Assembly (NCBI GenBank): GCA_041674385.1
Contig: JBAYVU010000029.1
Location: 1 to 41,701 of the forward strand
Direction: 5' to 3'
From: JACRAR01 sp041674385
GTDB taxonomy: Bacteria; Pseudomonadota; Gammaproteobacteria; Burkholderiales; Rhodocyclaceae
DNA: 41,701 nt
A model generated the notes under the pieces. It was not told the DNA's origin. It saw only the letters and a program-made list of their open reading frames with translations, and searched no databases. Positions 16,938-23,398 of this stretch are shown here, piece after piece. Position 1 is the first letter of the stretch, and each line of letters opens with the position of its first letter. A program made the translations under genes and the position numbers.

Positions 16938-17843
16938 TCAGCCCAGTCCGGTGCTGCCCCAGGCGGTTTGCCAGAAGCCGTATCCGCCGGCGGCGCGGGC
17001 TTCGGCGCCGTACTTGAATTTCTTGCGGTTAAACACGTCATCGGCTTGCGGGTCGGTCTGCTCGACGAATACCGGGGCCTTGCGTTCCTGGTAGATGAAG
17101 GGCTTGACGGCCTTGCTGGTGTCGAGCAGAAACCATGCGGTGTCCGAGGTCAGGCGCGCATCCACCACTACCTTGGCGGTGCCCTTGAAGGGGTTGGCCT
17201 TGCCGTCGTCGAGGCGGTCGCTATTGACCAGGGTCAGGGCGACATGCTCCAGGGCGGGCGGCACCAGCAGCACTTCGATGGTGATATTGAGCGGGCGGCC
17301 TTCGGCGTCCTTGAACTTGCGCATGGCGGTGCGTGCTGCGCCGTAGCTGGAAAGGGCCAGCGCCTGGGTGGCGCAGCTCAAAACCGCCGTGCCCTTGTTG
17401 CTGACGCTGGCGCCGGCCACATCATGGTCGGTATCGAAGAAATACTGGCCATCGAAACAGGGGCTGGTAAATCCGTTGTTGACCAGGTCGAACACGATCT
17501 CGTCGGGCAGCTGCTTGGCAGAGTAGCCGGCCATGTGCGCTTGCGGGGCGTAGATGCCGAGCTGGTCATCCTCGATGTGGTTACGGTCCACTTCGACGGT
17601 CGCTTCCCAGTCATCGTTGACGATGCTGTACTTGAAGGCTTCCAGGCTCTTGATGTGCTTGTCGCCTACCCACTTGCGCATTTTCGGGAAAGTGGACAGC
17701 CAGGCGTAATCGTTCTGACCGGTGGTAGACGGGATGCGCATGGCGATGTTCTGCCAGCTGGTCGGGGTATTGTCCAGGGCGTTGTTGAATTCTGTCTTCA
17801 GGGCAATGAAGACGTTGGTGAGGTTGCTTTTGTTGACTAGCAT
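16938..17843 (-). CDS. T: Major head (capsid) protein, Mu gpT family
   Basis: A 301-residue protein matching Mu gpT along its length: an N-terminal NVFIALKTEFNNALDN, then TFPKMRKWVGDKHIKSLEAF, a middle EVDRNHIEDDQLGIYAPQAH, and GQYFFDTDHDVAGASVSNKG with AWFLLDTSKAVKPFIYQERK near the end. gpT forms the icosahedral shell and is usually made with the gpI protease/scaffold. It is preceded by the decoration gene and separated from it by a REP-like element at 17862-17912. Confidence 0.95.
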   Translation of the reverse strand: MLVNKSNLTNVFIALKTEFNNALDNTPTSWQNIAMRIPSTTGQNDYAWLSTFPKMRKWVGDKHIKSLEAFKYSIVNDDWEATVEVDRNHIEDDQLGIYAPQAHMAGYSAKQLPDEIVFDLVNNGFTSPCFDGQYFFDTDHDVAGASVSNKGTAVLSCATQALALSSYGAARTAMRKFKDAEGRPLNITIEVLLVPPALEHVALTLVNSDRLDDGKANPFKGTAKVVVDARLTSDTAWFLLDTSKAVKPFIYQERKAPVFVEQTDPQADDVFNRKKFKYGAEARAAGGYGFWQTAWGSTGLG

Positions 17844-17861
17844 TTGAATCTCCTTGGTTTG

Positions 17862-17912
17862 GTAGGAGGCCCGCCCTCGGGCCGATCATCGCGGCGGGGG
17901 CGCCGCTCCTAC
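17862..17912. repeat. GTAG REP-like hairpin pair
   Basis: It starts GTAGGAGGCCCGCCCTCGGG and ends GGGGGCGCCGCTCCTAC. It lies between the head protein gene and the decoration gene. The element at 28569-28621 is its near inverse copy. Confidence 0.75.
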
Positions 17913-17920
17913 AATTTTGG

Positions 17921-18334
17921 TTACAACCCCATGCGCACCCAGACGCCGACGGTATCCACGCCGACGATCTTGCCGGCGGCGCTGCGGGTGCCGGTTGCGT
18001 CGGTCTTGGCCACGGTCTGGTCGTCCACCAGGTAGCAGGTGTCGCCGATCTCGGCGGCGGTGATGGCGTCCGCTGCGGCGCTGTTGGCGTAGTGGTACAC
18101 GCCGGGCGCGACACGGGCGCTGATGTCGCCTGCGCTACCTGCGGCATTGTTGGCGCTGTCCTCGAAGCGGCCCACGCACACCAGGCCAGTGGCAGTGACG
18201 GCGGGCTTGACGTTGCCGGAAGCGTCCAGCACGGCGATTGCACCTGCATGGCAGTTCACGGCAGCGGCGACGGGGAAGGTGAAATCCTCACCCACGCGGC
18301 GCGGGGTGTTGCGGTCTTTGGTCAGAGCAGACAT
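17921..18334 (-). CDS. Head decoration/cement protein (DUF2190-like)
   Basis: A 137-residue protein with the pattern of DUF2190 capsid cement proteins: VAAAVNCHAGAIAVLDASGN, LVCVGRFEDSANNAAGSAGD, VYHYANSAAADAITAAEIGD, then TCYLVDDQTVAKTDATGTRS and DTVGVWVRMGL. These proteins coat and stabilise the capsid. It lies between the gpI protease/scaffold and the gpT head protein, the usual place. Confidence 0.87.
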   Translation of the reverse strand: MSALTKDRNTPRRVGEDFTFPVAAAVNCHAGAIAVLDASGNVKPAVTATGLVCVGRFEDSANNAAGSAGDISARVAPGVYHYANSAAADAITAAEIGDTCYLVDDQTVAKTDATGTRSAAGKIVGVDTVGVWVRMGL

Positions 18335-18351
18335 ATCGGTCTCCTTGGTTA

Positions 18352-18446
18352 AGCTATTAGCTGTCAGCCGGTCAGCTGTCAGCTTTCAGTGGTTTTGTGC
18401 AGCTGCGCCGCGTGGTTTTAGCTGACCGCTAACTGCTGATGGCTAT
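18352..18446. repeat. AGCTGTCAGC-type host-style repeat
   Basis: Second copy of the element at 15585-15671, in the same orientation. It gives the gpI-like gene its last residues (ANSHQQLAVS) and its TAA stop at 18420-18418. In the first copy the same frame gives ANSHQPSAVS. Confidence 0.75.
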
Positions 18447-18927
18447 TCGCTGTTTTTGCGAAAGCCTTGGGGTCGATCCCCATGGCGCTGCACATGGCGA
18501 TCTGCGCGGTATCGAGCGTGGAGCCTGCTTCGCCTTCCGGCTTTTTGCCGCCGGTCTGCGTGCCGCTCAGGGCGGCCACCGGATGCGCGACTTCGAGGTA
18601 AGCCTTGAGCGCGGCCACCGGTTGGGCGCGCCAGTAGGCGTCCTGGGCGGCGAGAATGCGGCCATCGGACAAGGCGACTTCCATCAGCGTGTCGCGCTCA
18701 GACTGTTCGAACTTGGCAGTCAGGGAAGCCAGGGCGTTTTGCGTCTGGCTGTGCGTATTCATGGGCACGTACTTGGCCGGGTCGGGGGCCTGGGCTGCCT
18801 GGGCGGTGAGCGTGGCGATGCGCGTTTCAGCGCCATCAGCCTGAGCCTTGAGCGCGGCAACGGCCTCGACGGCCTTGTCTTCGGTGGTGTTCTCGGCCAG
18901 GCCGAGTGCGGCGAGTAGCAATTTCAT
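18418..18927 (-). CDS. Scaffold protein from an internal start (gpZ-like)
   Basis: Inside the gpI-like gene, in the same frame, an ATG at 18927 is preceded by AAAGGAGCAACCC, a strong ribosome binding site. It would make a 169-residue product (MKLLLAALGLAENTTEDKAV...) consisting only of the helical scaffold part. Mu gpZ is made in the same way from gene I. Co-production of scaffold without protease would help assemble the procapsid around gpT. Confidence 0.7.
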   Translation of the reverse strand: MKLLLAALGLAENTTEDKAVEAVAALKAQADGAETRIATLTAQAAQAPDPAKYVPMNTHSQTQNALASLTAKFEQSERDTLMEVALSDGRILAAQDAYWRAQPVAALKAYLEVAHPVAALSGTQTGGKKPEGEAGSTLDTAQIAMCSAMGIDPKAFAKTANSHQQLAVS

Positions 18928-19422
18928 GGGTTGCTCCTTTGGGGTGAAAAAATGCGCGGAAAGCGCGGCGAGATCGGCAAGGCCATCCAGCCCCGCGAAA
19001 TTTGTCAGGCCGGCGTGCAGCAGATCGAGCACGTTGCCATTCTTGTCATAGGTAAAAACGGGGGAGATGTAGCGGTATTCCCTGGCGGCGATCATGCTTG
19101 CCGCCTTGTCGGTCCAGTCGGGGGTCATGTAGAGCCCGTCGTCACGCCATTCCAGCGCAGCCATCCATCCGGCTGCCGGGGCGGGCTGGCCGTTCTGCTG
19201 TTGCTTGAGGGTCTGGTGCTCGTAATCGACCACCTTGCGGTCGGAGCGGGCATTGGCACGGGCGATGAGCTGAGCTGCGCCGGCGGCATCGAGTTGCCAG
19301 GCTGGCACGTCGCTTGGCCGCCCGCTGCCGTCGGCAGAGCGGAACGTGCCGGACGGAAACAGGCGCACCGCCTTGTGAGCGGGGTCGATCTGGAAGGTGA
19401 GGGCTGCGAGTCGTTGAGTCAT
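18418..19422 (-). CDS. I: Head maturation protease/scaffold, Mu gpI family
   Basis: A 334-residue protein with the Mu gpI pattern: N-terminal protease domain (HKAVRLFPSGTFRSADGSGR, DRKVVDYEHQTLKQQQNGQP, AAGWMAALEWRDDGLYMTPD, AAREYRYISPVFTYD) to about residue 155, then a helical scaffold region (residues 166-334). In Mu, gpI is the protease and an internal start makes the scaffold gpZ. The same layout is present here (see entry at 18418-18927). The C-terminus is encoded by a host-style repeat, so the original end may be altered. The gene heads the leftward late block. Confidence 0.92.
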   Translation of the reverse strand: MTQRLAALTFQIDPAHKAVRLFPSGTFRSADGSGRPSDVPAWQLDAAGAAQLIARANARSDRKVVDYEHQTLKQQQNGQPAPAAGWMAALEWRDDGLYMTPDWTDKAASMIAAREYRYISPVFTYDKNGNVLDLLHAGLTNFAGLDGLADLAALSAHFFTPKEQPMKLLLAALGLAENTTEDKAVEAVAALKAQADGAETRIATLTAQAAQAPDPAKYVPMNTHSQTQNALASLTAKFEQSERDTLMEVALSDGRILAAQDAYWRAQPVAALKAYLEVAHPVAALSGTQTGGKKPEGEAGSTLDTAQIAMCSAMGIDPKAFAKTANSHQQLAVS

Positions 19423-19485
19423 GCCGCCATTGTGGCGACGGGGGGTTGGGCGGGTAAGGGTGAAGGGGTTCAGCGGGGATTGATA

Positions 19486-19743
19486 CTAAACCCGCCCGAT
19501 GGACTGAACCCTCTCGATTATAGACGGCTTGCGCAGACGGAAATATAGCGTGCCATTCATCAAGGCATTTCGTTCCAGGAATGCTTTCGCATCCCGCCAT
19601 GCATCTTCTCTGGTTGGCCCGATGGCCGGAAATTCGCCACTATAGTTTCCGCTCTCGCTGGCATATTCACACACCCACCATCCGGGCATGAAGAGTGGGC
19701 CGAGGATAGGGTGCTCGCGAATGATTTCAGAAAAACATTTCAT
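19486..19743 (-). CDS. Unknown small protein, first leftward gene upstream of gpI
   Basis: An 85-residue protein if started at 19743 (MKCFSEIIREHPILGPLF); the frame can also start at 19806, which would add 21 residues but has no ribosome binding site. It carries WWVCEYASESGNYSGEFPAI and TREDAWRDAKAFLERNALMN. It shows no family I know. A palindrome TGTAACGCGTTACA lies about 65 bases upstream of this start, which may be the control site for it and the late genes behind it. It might be a late regulator or a structural factor. Confidence 0.55.
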   Translation of the reverse strand: MKCFSEIIREHPILGPLFMPGWWVCEYASESGNYSGEFPAIGPTREDAWRDAKAFLERNALMNGTLYFRLRKPSIIERVQSIGRV

Positions 19744-19807
19744 TTTTCTAAAATACCACAACTTATCCGCGCTCGGGAACAGGCCTAGAACGCCCCGACA
19801 AGCCATC

Positions 19808-19821
19808 TGTAACGCGTTACA
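19808..19821. promoter_or_regulatory. Perfect 14-bp palindrome TGTAACGCGTTACA
   Basis: A 7+7 perfect dyad lies at the head of the leftward late block, in an intergenic region of about 200 bases with few other features. A half-site TGTAACG also occurs at 118-124 beside the left phage end. Such dyads are typical of dimeric regulators (for example Mor/C-type activators or repressors). A -10-like TATTTT lies downstream on the minus strand, but no good -35 is seen. Confidence 0.45.
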
Positions 19822-20005
19822 AGGCTGGCGAAGCTGAGAATATTGGGCGATGTGTCACAAGGACTGAGAGAATCTGCTGCGGCGGCTTGTTTTTGGTTTA
19901 CGCCGATTGCCCGCGACCGAACTGAAGCGTTTCAGTTGGAACGCAAGGCGCCGCCGGCTCTGTGACAATAAGTCTGCTGATAACAATCGACGGATGAAAC
20001 ACATA

Positions 20006-20197
20006 ATGAAAACCACCAATTGGAACGACATTCTTACCTCCAGCCACACCCAGGCTTTCAATGCCGCAGCAAGGTTCCCGGCGCATTGGGTTGAGGCATG
20101 CCGCCGCCTGATCGGTCTTGCACTGGAAACGGGAGCGCCATTTCGTGATATTGAAAGAGCAATAAGAAACCAAGTCGCGCCCGCGCAGGAAGATTAA
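20006..20197 (+). CDS. Unknown small protein
   Basis: A 63-residue frame with plausible protein composition: WNDILTSSHTQAFNAAARFP, then HWVEACRRLIGLALETGAPF and RDIERAIRNQVA, mostly helical. A second ATG at 19994 would add four residues. It overlaps the end of the minus-strand gene at 20058-20537 by 140 bases, so one of the two ends may be wrong. Could be a small regulator at the edge of the immunity region. No family recognised. Confidence 0.42.
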   Translation: MKTTNWNDILTSSHTQAFNAAARFPAHWVEACRRLIGLALETGAPFRDIERAIRNQVAPAQED

Positions 20198-20537
20198 GCG
20201 GAACGGACAGGAACGGCGTTTGCAATTGCAGTCCGGCCAGCATCAGGGTCTGGTAATGCCGCTCCATGAATACGCGCCACGCGCCGGAAGAAACCGTTGA
20301 CCAATCGTATCCGCCCGGGTCGAAAGCAAATCCGGATATGGCGGCATCCGCCTCCCGTTCATATTGTGCGTCATAGGAAAGCGACTGGATCGCCTCCTGG
20401 TTGGGGCGGAACAACTCGTTGAGGGGCCACAGAACCTCGCTCACCTGGTCACCGTTCAGCTTGAGCGGTTGGGCCCGCTCCAGCGGGTGACCGAGATGCT
20501 GCTCCGTATAGCGTTTAATCAGGTCTAAATTTTTCAT
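20058..20537 (-). CDS. Unknown protein, third passenger of the repressor operon
   Basis: A 159-residue protein starting at 20537 (MKNLDLIKRYTEQHLGHPLE) with GAGGGG upstream; a GTG two codons earlier is less likely. The middle (VLWPLNELFRPNQEAIQSLS, YDAQYEREADAAISGFAFDP) is acidic and helical, followed by a Trp-rich piece (YDWSTVSSGAWRVFMERH) and a hydrophobic tail. It lies 14 bases after the second TPR-like gene, so it is probably co-transcribed with the repressor. Function unknown; a lysogeny-expressed role is inferred. Its last 45 residues overlap a plus-strand gene. Confidence 0.55.
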   Translation of the reverse strand: MKNLDLIKRYTEQHLGHPLERAQPLKLNGDQVSEVLWPLNELFRPNQEAIQSLSYDAQYEREADAAISGFAFDPGGYDWSTVSSGAWRVFMERHYQTLMLAGLQLQTPFLSVPLNLPARARLGFLLLFQYHEMALPFPVQDRSGGGMPQPNAPGTLLRH

Positions 20538-20550
20538 TGGCACCCCTCAG

Positions 20551-20955
20551 TTATCCGGCTTTCTTGTTAGCCTTCTGCTCTCTCCGCTTCGCTACCGCCC
20601 TCTTTTCCTCCACACCCCGTTTTCCGTTTCTGACGATGGAATTAAAGACACTTTTCTTTGAGGTGCTCTTGCCGAAGAAAACGTTTGGGTCATCCATGAA
20701 ACTCTCTTTTCTGGCTCGTCGTGAGAGGTCTTGCAATAGCCAATCAAATTCAGCCATTGATTCCTCAAAACGTCCTGCGCGCGAGAGATACAATCCAAAC
20801 TTGCACCAAGTTTCAATAGGGTAGTGTACCGGCGAGTCAATCATGCTCTGTTTGGCCGCCACCAAAGCGGCCACGGCAGCATCCCAATCGCCCAAATCAC
20901 CTAGCCTTGTCGCCTCTCTGAGCAGGGCGGACGTTGCGTCATCTCTGTCAAACAT
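20551..20955 (-). CDS. TPR-like protein 2 in the repressor operon
   Basis: A 134-residue protein. GGGAGGG lies before the ATG at 20955; a GTG at 20958 also exists. It has one TPR-type helix pair (GDLGDWDAAVAALVAAKQSM, then CKFGLYLSRAGRFEESMAEF) that closely parallels the gene just upstream (RAGRFEESMAEFDWLLQ against QAGRFDEAMAEFNLLIQ), so the two arose by duplication. The C-terminal 45 residues are strongly basic (KSVFNSIVRNGKRG, KRREQKANKKAG), as in nucleic-acid or membrane-binding tails. It overlaps the upstream stop by eight bases. Function unknown. Confidence 0.68.
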   Translation of the reverse strand: MFDRDDATSALLREATRLGDLGDWDAAVAALVAAKQSMIDSPVHYPIETWCKFGLYLSRAGRFEESMAEFDWLLQDLSRRARKESFMDDPNVFFGKSTSKKSVFNSIVRNGKRGVEEKRAVAKRREQKANKKAG

Positions 20956-21427
20956 CACGCCGCCCTCCCTTAGCGAGGGGCTTTAGCTTTGCCCATAGCT
21001 CGCGCTGTTGTTCATACAGCTTGGCGTATCGTTCGGTTTCGCGGGGCAGCTTTTGGCGTTGGCAAGCCAGACGCATCTTGTCGTATATCCGCATACGAGT
21101 CGACGCGACAACGGAACGGCGGACAGATGGCAGCGCGTGCGCAAACTCACGATCAATGCGCGGCTTGGTCTGTTGTATCAGAAGATTGAATTCTGCCATC
21201 GCTTCATCAAACCTTCCGGCCTGCTGGAGAAACAGAGGCAGGCGCATGCAACTCGGAAAATCACCGCTCGCCAGCACCCTATCTTTGATTTGGCGCAGGC
21301 AGTCAATGGCGCGGCCCCAGTCCTTCGCTTTCTTCGCTTCTGTTGCCTCGCGGCTGAGGCGCATAAACTCTTCATCGGGCGGATTTACCTGCACCGTGAC
21401 GGTAAAGAGATCGCTGAAAATGCTCAT
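20948..21427 (-). CDS. TPR-like protein 1 in the repressor operon
   Basis: A 159-residue protein beginning at 21427 (MSIFSDLFTVTVQVNPPDEE) in an ATGA overlap with the repressor stop, so it is coupled to repressor translation. It holds helix pairs of TPR type (SREATEAKKAKDWGRAIDCL, MRLPLFLQQAGRFDEAMAEF) and a basic, helical C-terminal half (MRIYDKMRLACQRQKLPRET). TPR repeats bind other proteins. Expression from the prophage alongside the repressor suggests lysogenic conversion, exclusion of other phages or control of repressor stability. No known family name can be given. Confidence 0.7.
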   Translation of the reverse strand: MSIFSDLFTVTVQVNPPDEEFMRLSREATEAKKAKDWGRAIDCLRQIKDRVLASGDFPSCMRLPLFLQQAGRFDEAMAEFNLLIQQTKPRIDREFAHALPSVRRSVVASTRMRIYDKMRLACQRQKLPRETERYAKLYEQQRELWAKLKPLAKGGRRDV

Positions 21428-21762
21428 ATGGGAAACTTCACACCATAAGCCTCGCGCAGCAGAACCAGCATTTTCAACCCGGCATCCCTTGCCTCCGGCG
21501 TCGGTAGGGCGCGGCAATTGCGCAGATAGGCCAGCTCAGTAGGTGTGGTGGCGGTGTTCTCGCCACGCATTCCGGTAATGATATAGAGCACGTCCACGCC
21601 ACCTTGCGCGATGGCGGCAAGATAGGCGGCGTCCGGCGCCCGATCATCTTTCTCATATTTAAGCTGTGCCTGCTTCTGCACCCCACCCAACGACCCGAAC
21701 ACGGTCTGGTTCATGCCGAACCGTTCGCGCTCTTCGCGCAATCTTTCTCCAATGGTATTCAT
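21424..21762 (-). CDS. Phage repressor, XRE/CI-type
   Basis: A 112-residue protein starting at 21762 (MNTIGERLREERERFGMNQT) with TTGGAG eight bases upstream. Residues 5-60 are a classic XRE helix-turn-helix (LREERERFGMNQTVFGSLGG, then KYEKDDRAPDAAYLAAIAQG), followed by GVDVLYIITGMRG, typical of short phage repressors. It is divergent from the early operon, with the operator palindrome between them. It probably keeps the prophage silent and is in one operon with the TPR-like genes. Confidence 0.9.
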   Translation of the reverse strand: MNTIGERLREERERFGMNQTVFGSLGGVQKQAQLKYEKDDRAPDAAYLAAIAQGGVDVLYIITGMRGENTATTPTELAYLRNCRALPTPEARDAGLKMLVLLREAYGVKFPI

Positions 21763-21780
21763 AACAACTCCAAATAACAC

Positions 21781-21810
21781 TTGACAGGTACGCATATGCG
21801 TACCTACAAT
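21781..21810 (+). promoter_or_regulatory. Rightward early promoter
   Basis: TTGACA at 21781-21786 and TACAAT at 21805-21810 are separated by 18 bases, a near-consensus sigma-70 promoter. It reads into the early genes from 21864. The spacer is filled by an operator palindrome, so repressor bound there would block RNA polymerase. Confidence 0.82.
21786..21805. promoter_or_regulatory. Repressor operator, 20-bp perfect palindrome
   Basis: AGGTACGCATATGCGTACCT is a perfect dyad that overlaps the last base of the -35 and the first base of the -10 hexamer of the early promoter. A single long dyad between a divergent repressor and early gene is the expected binding site of the XRE repressor or of the small Ner-like protein encoded at 21864. 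Confidence 0.8.
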
Positions 21811-21863
21811 TCAATCCATAGATCGACATTAATCAAAACAACGCCACAGAAGAGGACGCCATC

Positions 21864-22076
21864 ATGAGCTTCGATGCACAACAACTTAACCAGGCACGCA
21901 ACCGTCTGCGGGCAGAAGGCATCGCCCTCAGCACCCTGTGCCGGGAAAACAACGTCAACTACCAGGCCGCCCGTGACCTGCTTTGCGGGAAGCTGGCCGG
22001 CCATCGCGGCGAGGCGCACCGCGCCGCCATCCTTCTGGGCCTTAAACCCGACCCAAAAACCCTTAAAGCCGCCTAG
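21864..22076 (+). CDS. Small HTH regulator, Ner/Cro-like
   Basis: A 70-residue protein, first gene of the rightward operon, with GAGG eight bases before the ATG. The core (LRAEGIALSTLCRENNVNYQ, then AARDLLCGKLAGHRGEAHRA, AILLGLKP) is a helix-turn-helix of the type found in small early DNA-binding proteins of B3-like phages. It likely turns down the repressor or early promoter in lytic growth, as Ner does in Mu. Its target is inferred to be the palindrome upstream. Confidence 0.72.
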   Translation: MSFDAQQLNQARNRLRAEGIALSTLCRENNVNYQAARDLLCGKLAGHRGEAHRAAILLGLKPDPKTLKAA

Positions 22077-22100
22077 GAGCCGCCATGCACATCAACGGAT

Positions 22101-22352
22101 TCAACCCAGCCGCGCCTTTGATCGGCGGTTCTTGCGAGCCTCATTCAGCTCCTGCGCCATCTCCTGTATCAGGACGCCGGACATTTCCAGCCCTGGGTGC
22201 ATCGCGCGGTCCTTCCCATATCGAGTCAGGCGAGAGGAGAAGGAAGGCCCGTCTATCGCGCCCCGTAACTCAAGCTCTGAAATCACGATAAGGAGCGTTC
22301 TTGCTATGCCGTCCAACCTACTGGAAAGCACATCGAAATCAGTTTTTTTCAT
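22101..22352 (-). CDS. Unknown small protein, antisense to the early operon
   Basis: An 83-residue protein starting at 22352 (MKKTDFDVLSSRLDGIARTL). The sequence (LLIVISELELRGAIDGPSFS, LTRYGKDRAMHPGLEM, then a basic end ARKNRRSKARLG) looks like a real helical protein. A further ATG 20 codons upstream is possible. It is convergent with the 21864 gene, interrupting the early operon, so it may be expressed in lysogeny. No family recognised. Confidence 0.55.
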   Translation of the reverse strand: MKKTDFDVLSSRLDGIARTLLIVISELELRGAIDGPSFSSRLTRYGKDRAMHPGLEMSGVLIQEMAQELNEARKNRRSKARLG

Positions 22353-22414
22353 GACTGCTACCCCACTCAATTGCATGCCTGCATTTTTACACAGTGCAAA
22401 CGTGTTGCGCATGT

Positions 22415-22436
22415 TCCAAACGGCTTTTTGTTTGGA
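22415..22436. promoter_or_regulatory. Inverted repeat in divergent intergenic region
   Basis: TCCAAAC and GTTTGGA form 7-bp arms around an 8-base loop (GGCTTTTT). It sits between the minus-strand 22101 gene and the plus-strand 22463 gene. It could be an operator for either gene. Promoter hexamers nearby are weak (TATAAA at about 22455). Confidence 0.35.
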
Positions 22437-22462
22437 TACGGTCGCTATAAAGGATTTCCAAC

Positions 22463-22939
22463 ATGCGGCGTAATTGGAAATCGGTCCAGCCTACCGGCCT
22501 GCTGCACGCGCTCAGGCTGTGCAAAGACCATGCGCGGGAATGCAAGAGCCTTTCGGTGGAGCGCATTGCCGAGCTGATGGCGGTGAGCGTGGACCTGCTC
22601 TACAAGTGGCTGGGCAACGGGCGCATGCCGCTCAACCTGCTGCCGGCCTACGAGCATATCTGCGGGATCAATTTCGCCTCGCGCTGGCTGTCGATGTCGG
22701 CCAACCAGCTGGTGATTCCGATCCCCAACGGCAAGGCGGTGACGGCCAACGACGTGAGCCAGCTGCAGGCGCTGTTGAATACCGCCGTGGGGCACATCCT
22801 GGAATTCGCGGCGGGCAAGGTGGAGGCGGACGCGGCGCTGGCGGCGATTCATGCCGGCATGGCGGGGCTGGCCTGGCACCACGAGGCGGTGAAGAAACAT
22901 GCCGAACCTGAATTTGACTTTGGAGGGGAAGAGGAATGA
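22463..22939 (+). CDS. CII-like early regulator of B3-like phages
   Basis: A 158-residue protein. The N-terminal third (GLLHALRLCKDHARECKSLS, then VERIAELMAVSVDLLYKWLG, NGRMPLNLLPAYEHICGINF) is a helix-turn-helix with a following helix pair, as in early regulators of beta/gamma-proteobacterial transposable phages. The rest is helical, and the end is acidic (EPEFDFGGEEE). It overlaps the next small gene as ATGA. The exact role (activator or early switch) is not known. Confidence 0.72.
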   Translation: MRRNWKSVQPTGLLHALRLCKDHARECKSLSVERIAELMAVSVDLLYKWLGNGRMPLNLLPAYEHICGINFASRWLSMSANQLVIPIPNGKAVTANDVSQLQALLNTAVGHILEFAAGKVEADAALAAIHAGMAGLAWHHEAVKKHAEPEFDFGGEEE

Positions 22940-23058
22940 ACAAGATCGACTTATGGCGCCTGCGGGAGCTAATCAAACACGGGATTTGGCGCGACACGTT
23001 CGTGGCAAGTTCCGTTTATGGCGGCTGGTTTTTATCCAGGAGCAAGGTGCATGGCTAA
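22936..23058 (+). CDS. 40-residue early protein
   Basis: A short frame in ATGA overlap with the gene before and overlapping the start of the next gene by eight bases, so it is tightly packed in the operon. GAGGAA precedes the ATG. The product MNKIDLWRLRELIKHGIWRD continues with TFVASSVYGGWFLSRSKVHG. Probably a real but uncharacterised early peptide. Confidence 0.5.
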   Translation: MNKIDLWRLRELIKHGIWRDTFVASSVYGGWFLSRSKVHG

Positions 23059-23353
23059 GGATACCGCCACGTCCGCCGAGAAGGTGCTGCGCTGCATGGT
23101 CGCGCTCAAGGGGCATACCTTGAGTGGCCTGTCCAACCAGGAGCTCAGCCGCATGACGGGTTTCGACCCTTCCAGCGTGACGCGCTATATGCAGACGCTG
23201 ATTGAAGTCGGCCTCGTGACCAAGCTGGATAACGGTCGCTTCGCGCACTCGGTCACCCTGCTGCAGATCGCCTTCGCTCATGCGGAGCACGTGGAGCGCA
23301 CGCAAAACCGGATCAGTGAAATCAATCAACGCATCGCCGCTGGCGCGGCTTAA
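23051..23353 (+). CDS. Small winged-helix regulator, IclR N-terminal type
   Basis: A 100-residue protein starting at 23051 with GGAGCAAGGT before it. The N-terminal 60 residues form a winged helix (EKVLRCMVALKGHTLSGLSN, QELSRMTGFDPSSVTRYMQT, LIEVGLVTKLDNGRFAHSVT), similar to the DNA-binding part of IclR proteins but without an effector domain. It is likely an early gene regulator. A 27-bp palindromic site lies just after its stop, a candidate binding target. Confidence 0.72.
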   Translation: MAKDTATSAEKVLRCMVALKGHTLSGLSNQELSRMTGFDPSSVTRYMQTLIEVGLVTKLDNGRFAHSVTLLQIAFAHAEHVERTQNRISEINQRIAAGAA

Positions 23354-23354
23354 T

Positions 23355-23381
23355 CCAAATCTGCCAATTTGGCAGATTTGG
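23355..23381. promoter_or_regulatory. 27-bp palindrome upstream of the DUF3102 gene
   Basis: CCAAATCTGCCAA and TTGGCAGATTTGG form 13-bp arms around one central T. It ends 18 bases before the next start codon. A related site (23 of 28 positions the same) recurs inside the following gene at 23748-23775. It may be an operator of a phage regulator; without a T run it is a poor terminator. Confidence 0.6.
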
Positions 23382-23398
23382 TAAAAAGGGAGAAAAAT

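Noticed and set aside
16968..17840. Plus-strand frame over the major head protein gene
   Set aside because: Mirror of gpT; high Gly/Val content from GC-rich codons, no motif.
20934..21542. Plus-strand frames over the TPR-like gene
   Set aside because: Arg/Ser-rich shadow frames; the minus-strand genes have coupled starts and related sequences.
22085..22291. Plus-strand 68-codon frame after the Ner-like gene
   Set aside because: Good start position but the product is Pro/Arg/Ser-rich without structure; the opposite strand codes a more protein-like chain.
23355..23381. 27-bp palindrome as an intrinsic terminator
   Set aside because: No T run follows, and the site recurs inside the next coding region.
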